Part shown: positions 16,875 to 24,611 of the stretch, piece by piece
Position numbering within the stretch: position 1 is the first letter of the stretch
Layout: each line of letters begins with the position of its first letter
DNA from: CAZLFQ01 sp044229535
Lineage (GTDB): Bacteria > Pseudomonadota > Alphaproteobacteria > Rickettsiales > Midichloriaceae
NCBI GenBank assembly: GCA_044229535.1
Contig: JBGASU010000001.1
Location: 1,178,001 to 1,242,000 of the forward strand
Direction of reading: 5' to 3'
DNA length: 64,000 nucleotides
Notes under the pieces: generated by a model
What the model was told of the DNA's origin: nothing
Seen by the model: the letters and a program-made list of their open reading frames with translations, nothing else
Database searches by the model: none
Program-made: the position numbers and the translations under genes

Positions 16875-18146
16875 ATGCACGATATTAAATTTATTAGAGA
16901 GAACCCAGAAGCTTTTGATGCTGCAATGCAGAAAAGAGGCATTGGCAAAATTGCACATAAAATTCTGAAGATAGATGAGGATATTAGAAACAATCAAACA
17001 CAATTGCAGAACATCCAATCGCGCAGAAATGAATTAGCTAAAGCAATTGGCATGGCTAAAAGCAAAGGTGAGGATGCTTCTAAACTCATGCAAGAAGGTG
17101 AGGAGATAAAGCAAAAGACTCCTGTACTTGAGCAAGAAATTGTAAAGTTGCAAGAAATGCTAGATAAAGAATTAGCAGTGCTGCCAAATATTATGTCTGA
17201 CGAAGTGCCAGTTGGTACTGATGAAAGTGAAAATAAAGAAATAAAAAAATGGGGAGAAATCAGAAAGTTTGAGTTTAAACCACTCGAGCATTTTGAGCTT
17301 GGAGAAAAACTTGGACTTATGGACTTCGAGCAAACATCAAAACTTTGTGGTGCACGTTTTGTAACCTTGAAAGCAGGTCTAGCAAGGTTAGAACGCGCGC
17401 TTGCAAACTTCTTACTTGATCACCACACGCAAGAATTTGGCTATACAGAAATAGTTCACCCAACACTCGTAAAAACCGAAACAGTTTATGGTGTTGGTCA
17501 ATTACCTAAATTTGAAGAGGATTTGTTTAAAACGACCAATGACTATTGGTTAACATCAACTAGTGAAGTGTTTTTAACTAATTTAGTTGCCGACCAAATT
17601 GTTCCAGAAGAGCAATTGCCACTAAGGTATACAGCATATGCTTCATGTTTTAGATCTGAAGCAGGAAGTGCAGGTCGCGATACAAGAGGCATGATCAGAC
17701 AACACCAATTTACTAAAGTTGAGATGGTCAGTATTACTAATGAGAAGGACTCGAAAGAAGAGCATGAACGTATGCTGGGTGTTGCAGAAAGTGTGTTGCA
17801 GAAATTAAAACTTCCTTATCGTGTTGTTGTGCTTTGCACAGGCGATACTGGTTTTTGTGCGACCAAAACCTATGATATTGAAGTGTGGCTACCAGGGCAA
17901 GATAGGTATAGAGAGATTTCAAGTTGCTCTAATACTCTAGATTTCCAAGCACGCAGAATGAAAGCTAGATTCAAAAGGCTTAGTGACAAGAAAAATTATT
18001 TTGTGCATACTCTTAATGGATCGGGATTGCCTATCGGCAGGACGATAATTGCCATAATGGAGAATTATCAAAATGCCGATGGTTCGATTGCAATACCTGA
18101 TGTTTTAGTGCCGTATATGGGTGGTGTAACAAAAATTGAGAGGTAA
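16875..18146 (+). CDS. serS: Seryl-tRNA synthetase
   Basis: A 423-residue class II aminoacyl-tRNA synthetase. The N-terminal arm is a long antiparallel coiled coil (residues about 28-100) that grips the tRNA-Ser long variable arm. Motif 2 is CFRSEAGSAGRDTRGMIRQHQF and motif 3 is LNGSGLPIGRTIIAIMENYQ. Length is as usual for the family. It charges tRNA-Ser, one of which lies at 59620. Confidence 0.96.
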   Translation: MHDIKFIRENPEAFDAAMQKRGIGKIAHKILKIDEDIRNNQTQLQNIQSRRNELAKAIGMAKSKGEDASKLMQEGEEIKQKTPVLEQEIVKLQEMLDKELAVLPNIMSDEVPVGTDESENKEIKKWGEIRKFEFKPLEHFELGEKLGLMDFEQTSKLCGARFVTLKAGLARLERALANFLLDHHTQEFGYTEIVHPTLVKTETVYGVGQLPKFEEDLFKTTNDYWLTSTSEVFLTNLVADQIVPEEQLPLRYTAYASCFRSEAGSAGRDTRGMIRQHQFTKVEMVSITNEKDSKEEHERMLGVAESVLQKLKLPYRVVVLCTGDTGFCATKTYDIEVWLPGQDRYREISSCSNTLDFQARRMKARFKRLSDKKNYFVHTLNGSGLPIGRTIIAIMENYQNADGSIAIPDVLVPYMGGVTKIER

Positions 18147-18149
18147 TAA

Positions 18150-18725
18150 ATGGAAGAAAAACAAGATGTAAAGTATGCATCTTTTTCTACTAGGGTTTTA
18201 GCGCTTGCATTTGACTTTACTGTTATTACTCTTGTTCTTTCACCTATAATGCCGTACTTAAATAAAATTATGTTTGGTGATATAGATATAGAGCAATTCT
18301 ATGTAGGATCTACTAATAAAATAGATGCATCTGGAATGATGAGCTATCTTTCTAACCAAAACTTTTTCCTAAAGTATTTTTTATACCAGTTATCATTTGG
18401 AATTTTTATTATAATTATATTCACCCTTTCTAACATCAAGTTAGGCAATACTTTAGGTAAGTGGATCCTAGGTTATAAAGTGGTTGATGCAGACGCTCTA
18501 AATACTCCAACTAACAAGCAATTTATTCAAAGAGGTATTGGCTATATAGTATCTAGTATTCCATTTTTATTAGGTTTTTTTACTATGCCTTGGACAGAAA
18601 GGAGTCAATGTTGGCATGATAAGATTGCAAATACTGTTGTGATAAAAGTTAGACATGATTTTACTTGGCTTAGTAAAATTAAGAGTTATATTACAGATCT
18701 AACGAAACGTAAGTTTGTTAGGTAG
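18150..18725 (+). CDS. RDD-family membrane protein
   Basis: A 191-residue membrane protein with the RDD pattern: FSTRVLALAFDFTVI (the family R and D), a second helix near residue 80, then LGNTLGKWILGYKVVD and WTERSQCWHDKIANTVVI. The role is unknown, with ion or solute transport suggested for some members. It sits 3 bases after serS and 2 bases before the HMG-CoA lyase gene. Confidence 0.85.
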   Translation: MEEKQDVKYASFSTRVLALAFDFTVITLVLSPIMPYLNKIMFGDIDIEQFYVGSTNKIDASGMMSYLSNQNFFLKYFLYQLSFGIFIIIIFTLSNIKLGNTLGKWILGYKVVDADALNTPTNKQFIQRGIGYIVSSIPFLLGFFTMPWTERSQCWHDKIANTVVIKVRHDFTWLSKIKSYITDLTKRKFVR

Positions 18726-18727
18726 AG

Positions 18728-19831
18728 ATGAAACAATTTCTTCAAAGTATGCCCAGAGTATTTGGGCGTTCTTTTGCGCATGGTAGGTCTTTTGGAAATG
18801 CAGCAAATGCAGACAATTTAATACCTATGTCATTCCCAGTGCTTGCGCAATATTTGCCGCGTAATCTCCCCAATCTTTGGAATCAAAATCAGCTTTATAG
18901 ATTAAAACACGCGCCTCTGGATACTAGTCTATTACCTAAAAGGGTTGAAATAGTTGAAGTTGGGCCTAGAGATGGATTGCAGAGCTCAAAATATGAATTA
19001 AGTGTAGATCAACGGGTTGGATTAATAAAGGCGCTAAGTCTTACTGGGCTATCTAACATAGAATTAGGAGCGCTTGTTTCTTATAAGGCCGTGCCGAAAA
19101 TGGCAGGATCTTTAGAAGTATTTCAATCACTAAGACAAGCTAATGTTACAGCAAGTCTACATATGCTTGTGCCCAACGCTAAGAAGATGGAAGAAGCAGT
19201 TGCTGCTGGCGTTAAAATAGTAAGCGTTTTTGTTTCGGTGGCTGAAGATTTTTCCCAGAGAAATACAAAAAGATCTGTTGCAGACGGACTAAAAGAAGCC
19301 GCTGAAGTTTGTAGAATTGCAAAAGAAAATAATATTAGAGCTAGGGGATATGTTTCATGTATTTTTCGTTCTACGGATCCGAACGAAATTATTACTCCAG
19401 ATAAAGTTTTACACGTTGCTACAGAGCTTTTTAATATGGGATGTTACGAAGTGTCGCTTGGTGATACGTTGGGTTCAAGTACCCCAATACTAACGCATGA
19501 TCTATTAGTTAAATTTCCTTTTGAGATAAGAAGATTTATAGCTTTACACCTACATGATACAAACGGGCGCGCATCAGAAAGTTTCATAGCTGCGATGCAA
19601 ATGGGTGTGAACAAATTTGATGGTTCAATAGCAGGGCTAGGGGGGTGTCCATATGCACTGGGTTCTGCTGGAAATATTGATACGTTTAAGATGGTTTATC
19701 TGTGTCATGTTCTGGGTATAGAAACAGATGTTAGTTTGAATAGGATAGAGAAAGTTGATAGATGGCTGAAAGGGCTTCTTGCGAGTAAGGAGCGAGAATT
19801 ATTGACAAATAAAGAACAAGTTAATAGGTAA
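18728..19831 (+). CDS. mvaB: Hydroxymethylglutaryl-CoA lyase with N-terminal extension
   Basis: The last enzyme of leucine breakdown: HMG-CoA to acetoacetate and acetyl-CoA. The TIM-barrel core starts near residue 70 with PKRVEIVEVGPRDGLQ (catalytic Arg and Asp), then YVSCIFR, SLGDTLGSSTP, metal-binding LHLHDTNG and the Cys loop GLGGCPYALGSAGN. The family is usually about 300 residues; this one has 367 because of a leader. The first 28 residues (MKQFLQSMPRVFGRSFAHGR onward) hold five basic or His residues and no acid, and look like a mitochondrial presequence. Start ATG follows TAGGTAGAG and overlaps no other option near the core. No other leucine-degradation gene is visible. Confidence 0.92.
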   Translation: MKQFLQSMPRVFGRSFAHGRSFGNAANADNLIPMSFPVLAQYLPRNLPNLWNQNQLYRLKHAPLDTSLLPKRVEIVEVGPRDGLQSSKYELSVDQRVGLIKALSLTGLSNIELGALVSYKAVPKMAGSLEVFQSLRQANVTASLHMLVPNAKKMEEAVAAGVKIVSVFVSVAEDFSQRNTKRSVADGLKEAAEVCRIAKENNIRARGYVSCIFRSTDPNEIITPDKVLHVATELFNMGCYEVSLGDTLGSSTPILTHDLLVKFPFEIRRFIALHLHDTNGRASESFIAAMQMGVNKFDGSIAGLGGCPYALGSAGNIDTFKMVYLCHVLGIETDVSLNRIEKVDRWLKGLLASKERELLTNKEQVNR

Positions 19832-19915
19832 TAAACTAATAACAAATATTATCACCTGATATTTAGTGATATACTGAGTTTATTTAAGCAAGAGTAGTTG
19901 GCTCTAAACTGGTTG

Positions 19916-20782
19916 TTAGTTTGTAGCTATATTATCTGAATACTTAACCTTTGTAGTCTTTATTTTTCTGTGGTCAGCATCTGTGACTTCAATCTCAAGT
20001 CCAGAAGGGTGCATAATTATTTCGCCTTTTTGAGGAATATGTCCTAAGAACGAAATAATCATGCCACCAAATGTATCGTATTCTGTTTCTTCGTCACTTA
20101 GCATAATCCCCAATTCTTTTTCCACATCTTCAATGCGGGCTCGTGCATCAATTGAAAATATTTCACCATCAAAATTTATATATGATTCTGATTTGTCTTG
20201 GTCATATTCATCGGTAATTTCGCCGAACACTTCTTCGATAATATCTTCGATGGTCACGAGTCCGTCTGTGCCACCATGTTCATCTAAAACAATAGCGATG
20301 TGCACTTTAGATTGCTTCATTTTTGCGAGCAAATCTGTAACCTTAATACTACGTGGAACAAAAATTAATTCTCTTATTAGAGTCTTAATATGCGGCTTTT
20401 TGTTTTGTACTATGCTCTTAAAAATATCCTTCACGTGGATAAATCCAATTATTTCATCAATAGAATTTTTATAAATTGGCAGCCTAGTATGTCCTAGGGT
20501 TGTGAAAATGGTTTTTAATTCTGCAAGCTTTATATCTAGCGGTACAGCAGATATATCCGTTCTAGGTATCATCACATCGCTTGCATCTAGGTCGCCAAAA
20601 GACAGGATGTTTTGTAGGATATTTTTTTCCTCATAGTGTAAGGAATTATCAAAATTATGTTCGCGAATTAGCTCAGAAACAGATTCTTCAAAAGAAGATT
20701 GTTTTATACGTAAAGATCTCCTAAACAACTCTTTAAGTTGGGAGATAAATTTGGGTCGGCTTTTACTTTTATCTTTATTCAT
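19916..20782 (-). CDS. corC: CorC/TlyC-type CBS-domain protein
   Basis: A 288-residue cytosolic protein with a CBS pair (VMIPRTDISAVPLD, HTRLPIYKNSIDEIIGFIHVKD; HIAIVLDEHGGTDGLVTIEDIIEEVFGEI) followed by a CorC_HlyC transporter-associated domain (DTFGGMIISFLGHIPQKGE). It lacks the CNNM membrane domain, as do the E. coli CorC and rickettsial TlyC forms. It is linked to Mg/Co homeostasis, and TlyC was called a haemolysin in Rickettsia. It overlaps ybeY by 8 bases in a phoH-ybeY-corC operon. Confidence 0.92.
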   Translation of the reverse strand: MNKDKSKSRPKFISQLKELFRRSLRIKQSSFEESVSELIREHNFDNSLHYEEKNILQNILSFGDLDASDVMIPRTDISAVPLDIKLAELKTIFTTLGHTRLPIYKNSIDEIIGFIHVKDIFKSIVQNKKPHIKTLIRELIFVPRSIKVTDLLAKMKQSKVHIAIVLDEHGGTDGLVTIEDIIEEVFGEITDEYDQDKSESYINFDGEIFSIDARARIEDVEKELGIMLSDEETEYDTFGGMIISFLGHIPQKGEIIMHPSGLEIEVTDADHRKIKTTKVKYSDNIATN

Positions 20783-21260
20783 ATGGGTTTTTTATTTTTA
20801 ATAAACTCAATATTTTGATTTCTAACTGTTCCATTGCTTTTGCTTCTTTCTCTTTTATATGGTCATATCCCAATAAATGTAAAATGCTATGAATTAGCAT
20901 ATGAGTGAAATGATCTTTAAAGCTCTTGCCTTGTTCTAGCGACTCATTATACAAAGTATTGTAGCTGATTGCAATATCCCCAAGGTATATTGATTTTTTG
21001 GCATCCAACCCAATATTTGATGGAAAAGATAGAACATTCGTTGGTTTGTTTTTTCCTCTAAAATTATTGTTGAGTTCTTGTAATGTTTTATCATTAGCCA
21101 ATAAAACAGAGGTTTCAATGCTATGAGTTTTTTTTTCAAGATTAAGATATTCCAATGTTTTAAGGATTGTTTTTTTACCATAGATCTTTACTGAAAATGG
21201 AAGAGTATCCCATTTCTTACTTGTCATATTCCAATTAATACTTAGCTTAACCTTGCTCAT
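20775..21260 (-). CDS. ybeY: Endoribonuclease YbeY (rRNA maturation)
   Basis: A 161-residue protein with the zinc site HSILHLLGYDH (HxxxHxxxxxH) at about residues 127-137 and the upstream block NFRGKNKPTNVLSFP. It is a single-strand-specific RNase needed for 16S rRNA 3' processing and ribosome quality control. It overlaps both neighbours, phoH upstream and corC downstream. Confidence 0.95.
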   Translation of the reverse strand: MSKVKLSINWNMTSKKWDTLPFSVKIYGKKTILKTLEYLNLEKKTHSIETSVLLANDKTLQELNNNFRGKNKPTNVLSFPSNIGLDAKKSIYLGDIAISYNTLYNESLEQGKSFKDHFTHMLIHSILHLLGYDHIKEKEAKAMEQLEIKILSLLKIKNPYE

Positions 21261-22194
21261 AAGCCTCTATTATTTTGGAGGTTAAAGGATGGCGTACGAC
21301 ATCTTTTATTCCAAAATTTACAACACCTACATCTTTTAGGTTCTTCAGTTTATCTATTGCATCAATAAGTCCAGAAGTTTGACCATGTAAGTCGATTTGG
21401 GTCAAATCGCCAGTGATCGCCATTTTTGAACCAAAACCTAGTCTTGTTAGGAACATCTTCATCTGTATTGGAGTTGCATTTTGAGCTTCATCGAGAATAA
21501 CAAATGCATTGCTAAGAGTTCTTCCTCTCATAAATGCCAATGGTGCTATTTGTATCTCCTTTGTAGCCATATATCTTTCAATATTTTCTACAGGTAACAT
21601 ATCATATAAAGCGTCATAAAGAGGTTGTAGATATGGATCCACCTTATCTTTGATGTCTCCAGGTAAAAAGCCAAGCTTTTCTCCAGCTTCTACAGCTGGT
21701 CTGCATAAAATGATCTTTGTTATCTTCTTTTCTAAAAATAAAGAAACAGCTGTGGCAACCGCTAAGTAAGTTTTCCCAGAACCTGCAACGCCAACTCCAA
21801 ATACTAAGTCTTTCTCATGCAATAACTTAAGATATCTTTTTTGATTGTCCGTATAAGGAAATACTGTTTTCTTACGGGTTTTTATTACGTATTCGTTAGT
21901 ATGAACATTATTTGATTTGTTCCCAGAATTGTCTTGCGATGCTTTTATAGCTATTTTTATCTCGTCTATACTTACATCTTTTAATCCATTTTCAATTTGA
22001 TGATACAGCGATTCTAAAGTTGTGGCAGCTACTCTTACGTTGTCATCTTCCCCAGTTATTGCTAGATAGCTACCTCTAGATAGAATAACTACAGACAATG
22101 TCCTTTCAATAAATTGGAGATTCGCGTTTCTTTCGCCGTATAGGAGTGGAAGATAAGAGTTGTTTTTGAAGTTAAGACTGAGTGATCCGTTCAT
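21247..22194 (-). CDS. phoH: PhoH-family ATPase (YbeZ)
   Basis: A 315-residue P-loop protein: N-terminal KH-like domain, then FGVGVAGSGKTYLAVA (Walker A), RPAVEAGEKLGFLPGDI, NAFVILDEAQNAT (Walker B) and MAITGDLTQIDL. In E. coli YbeZ partners YbeY in RNA handling, which fits the operon order. The gene is first in its operon; 155 bases of non-coding DNA separate it from the divergent lrp-like gene. Confidence 0.94.
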   Translation of the reverse strand: MNGSLSLNFKNNSYLPLLYGERNANLQFIERTLSVVILSRGSYLAITGEDDNVRVAATTLESLYHQIENGLKDVSIDEIKIAIKASQDNSGNKSNNVHTNEYVIKTRKKTVFPYTDNQKRYLKLLHEKDLVFGVGVAGSGKTYLAVATAVSLFLEKKITKIILCRPAVEAGEKLGFLPGDIKDKVDPYLQPLYDALYDMLPVENIERYMATKEIQIAPLAFMRGRTLSNAFVILDEAQNATPIQMKMFLTRLGFGSKMAITGDLTQIDLHGQTSGLIDAIDKLKNLKDVGVVNFGIKDVVRHPLTSKIIEAYEQG

Positions 22195-22349
22195 TTATTC
22201 TATTAAAAAATACCTACTAAAACGCTAGCATACTAGATTTGTATGTACAAGACAGAGTTTAGGAGTGGAAGTCTGAAAAATTAAATATTTTCAAACATTG
22301 AAAATTGTGTTTTTATAAATATAAAGGATGAAAACTTATAAAATAGTGT

Positions 22350-22817
22350 ATGACAATATATTATCCTGAGTTTGACGAATTAGACAGGAAAATAACCGCT
22401 ATTCTTTCTCAGGATGCGACTGTAACTAATTCTGTATTAGGTGAGATGGTTGGTCTTTCCTCTTCAGCTACTAATGAGCGTGTAAGGAAGCTTAAGAAAT
22501 TTGGTGTTATCAAAAGAGTTGTGGCGTTTATTGATGCAAGTTTTATGGAGATGGGGTTGTGTGCTTATATCGCGCTAGCGCTTGATGGGATGGAAAATAC
22601 CGCAACTATTATTGATGAGGTTTGTGAGCATCCTAACGTACACGAATGCCATCATATGGCGGGAGAATACTCGCATTTACTGAAGGTTAGAGTTTCTAAT
22701 ACCAAGGGTATGGAGCAATTTATAACCGGATTTTTAAAAGAAAAATTGAATATAAAGAAAACTATGACGCAGATAGTGCTTTCATCTAATAAAGAAGAGA
22801 GTGTGGTTGTGGAATAA
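22350..22817 (+). CDS. Lrp/AsnC-family transcriptional regulator
   Basis: A 155-residue protein with an N-terminal winged helix (FDELDRKITAILSQDATVTNSVLGEMVGLSSSATNERVRKLKKFGVIKRV) and a C-terminal RAM ligand domain (ATIIDEVCEHPNVHECHHMAGEYSHLLKVRV). Such proteins form octamers and sense amino acids. Regulators are few in reduced Rickettsiales genomes, so its retention is notable. Targets are unknown. It is divergent from phoH, and the next gene has its own promoter 9 bases after the lrp stop. Confidence 0.92.
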   Translation: MTIYYPEFDELDRKITAILSQDATVTNSVLGEMVGLSSSATNERVRKLKKFGVIKRVVAFIDASFMEMGLCAYIALALDGMENTATIIDEVCEHPNVHECHHMAGEYSHLLKVRVSNTKGMEQFITGFLKEKLNIKKTMTQIVLSSNKEESVVVE

Positions 22818-22826
22818 ATTTAAGGC

Positions 22827-22855
22827 TTGACAGGACTCGCACTCATAATTATAAT
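22827..22855 (+). promoter_or_regulatory. Perfect consensus sigma70 promoter
   Basis: TTGACA (22827-22832), a 17-base spacer and TATAAT (22850-22855) match the sigma70 consensus exactly. Transcription should start near 22862, giving a leader of about 25 bases that carries the AGGGGG ribosome site for ATG 22887. Confidence 0.9.
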
Positions 22856-22886
22856 GAGCGACGTTCAAATAATTTTAGGGGGATAT

Positions 22887-24611
22887 ATGAACGATCAATT
22901 ACTTGTAAAAACTAAAGACTGGGGCAATGAGCTTGCTTTGGTTTCAAATTTATTTAAGCAAAGAGCTGAAGATAAAAAGTCAATGAATGAATTGAGAGAG
23001 AGAAATATCGAAGCATATGAAAACATGCGGGAAGTTGGCGAAGGTAATTATAGAGAGCTTACCGAATCAATTTCAGATGAGATTAAATGTTGGCTTAATC
23101 AAAGGATTGCCGAGTCTATTGAAAAATTAGGCACGCCGCCGACAGAATTTAGCGTGTTTACAGCTGGTTCATTGGCAAGAGGTGAGGCGGGTTTTATTAC
23201 CGATTTAGAGATTGGATTTTTAGTAAAAGAGAACTCACCAATTATTCAGGACTATTTTCAGAAACTTGGACAAATATTATCAGATAGAATGTTCTTATTG
23301 GGTGAGCATCCTGATGTTGGAGGTAAAGGCTTGAGAATAGATGAGGCAGATAATGCGCCAGTTCATAAAAAATTTTTTCATAGGTACGCAGATGACAAAG
23401 CTACAAAAAAACAGTTTCAAGAAGCTATTTTAAATAGGCAAAAAGACGGAATTCCTTATGAAGGAAGCAGAGTATTTATTCAGACACCAGAAACATTAGC
23501 AAAATTGTTCGGACATGATAAAGTTCAAACATTAGTTGATGAGCAATTTAAGTTTTATAAAAAGAATAAAGATAAGCAATTTGCTGAGATAGTAAAAATG
23601 CTAAAAGAAGATTCTAAAAACGAATTTCTTTCTGAGCAAGAGATTAAGATAAAAGCAGGCTATCTTGTGGAGCAAGCCTATAAACCTTGGGCTAACAAAG
23701 AAATTTCAGTTGCCGAAGGATTTGCTAATTTAGGTAGAAACCTAGAATTAATCTATGGAAGCGATGCTTTATACCAAAATTTCTTAGAGCAGAGAGAAAT
23801 TTATCTAAATGAAGCGGCAAGAAATCCAGTCGAAAACTTTGAAACTCGTAGAGAAGAAATAGCCTTGGAAGGCATGAGGAAAGAAATTGCAAAATATTTG
23901 AAACTTCCCGATGAAGATAACTTTATCAATAATGGTGTTCTTGGAGAATCCATAGACCTCAAAAGAGATTTATACAGATTTCCAGAGCAATTTCTTACTT
24001 CTCTGGGTTTTTATTATAAGACTTCAACACAAAATACAGTAGGTATTGCATTAGAGCTTTTTGAGAGAGGGATAATATCAGAAGGTTTTAAAGATAAATT
24101 AATTAAATTATTAAATGGTGTTACAGAATTTAGGTTGTTAGATCAATCAATTTTAAGAAAACAAGGTTATGAGATTTATTTGGATGAAGAATGCTATCAA
24201 AAGGAAGTAAAGGAACTTCAACAAGAGATAAAAGGGTTAGAAAAAGTTCGAGACTACTATAATGGTACAAAAATTAGTACAAAAAAAATTCTTGAGGTAG
24301 AAAACGATCTGGTAAAAAAACGAATAGAACTTAAGAACCTAGAGAAGGTTGCGCCAGATAAGATTCTTTCAGTAAGTGATAAAGATAGGATTGAGAAAGA
24401 GTACTTACCATTAATGAAAGAGGTATTTGAAATAGCGGAACTTTGGACTAAGGGAGTCGCAATTCAAGAGTGTTACAATCAAATTTTTGAGGTAAACAAA
24501 GATCTAGAAGGAACCCAAGCACAGATAAATTCTGAAAGTTCTGAGTACTGGAGTCTAGTTTATGAGCTATTTGAATTGATTGAGGAGGTATATACTACAT
24601 ATCATTTATAG
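22887..24611 (+). CDS. Nucleotidyltransferase-like protein (GlnD/DUF294-type N-terminus)
   Basis: A 574-residue protein from ATG 22887 with AGGGGG seven bases upstream; the frame reaches TTG 22827 but that is the -35 box. Residues about 75-135 read FTAGSLARGEAGFITDLEIGF, the GSxxRGE...TDxE motif of polymerase-beta-type nucleotidyltransferases such as GlnD and DUF294 proteins. Here the second carboxylate is Glu. RLLDQSILRKQG near residue 415 recalls the helical region after the catalytic domain in GlnD/GlnE. Residues about 435-490 form a coiled coil. No signal or membrane segment. The substrate (protein, tRNA or nucleotide) is unknown. It overlaps ppc antisense by 17 bases at the 3' end. Confidence 0.68.
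   Translation: MNDQLLVKTKDWGNELALVSNLFKQRAEDKKSMNELRERNIEAYENMREVGEGNYRELTESISDEIKCWLNQRIAESIEKLGTPPTEFSVFTAGSLARGEAGFITDLEIGFLVKENSPIIQDYFQKLGQILSDRMFLLGEHPDVGGKGLRIDEADNAPVHKKFFHRYADDKATKKQFQEAILNRQKDGIPYEGSRVFIQTPETLAKLFGHDKVQTLVDEQFKFYKKNKDKQFAEIVKMLKEDSKNEFLSEQEIKIKAGYLVEQAYKPWANKEISVAEGFANLGRNLELIYGSDALYQNFLEQREIYLNEAARNPVENFETRREEIALEGMRKEIAKYLKLPDEDNFINNGVLGESIDLKRDLYRFPEQFLTSLGFYYKTSTQNTVGIALELFERGIISEGFKDKLIKLLNGVTEFRLLDQSILRKQGYEIYLDEECYQKEVKELQQEIKGLEKVRDYYNGTKISTKKILEVENDLVKKRIELKNLEKVAPDKILSVSDKDRIEKEYLPLMKEVFEIAELWTKGVAIQECYNQIFEVNKDLEGTQAQINSESSEYWSLVYELFELIEEVYTTYHL

Noticed and set aside
22827..22886. TTG start of the nucleotidyltransferase-like gene
   Set aside because: The TTG is the -35 box of a consensus promoter, so it lies upstream of the transcript start.
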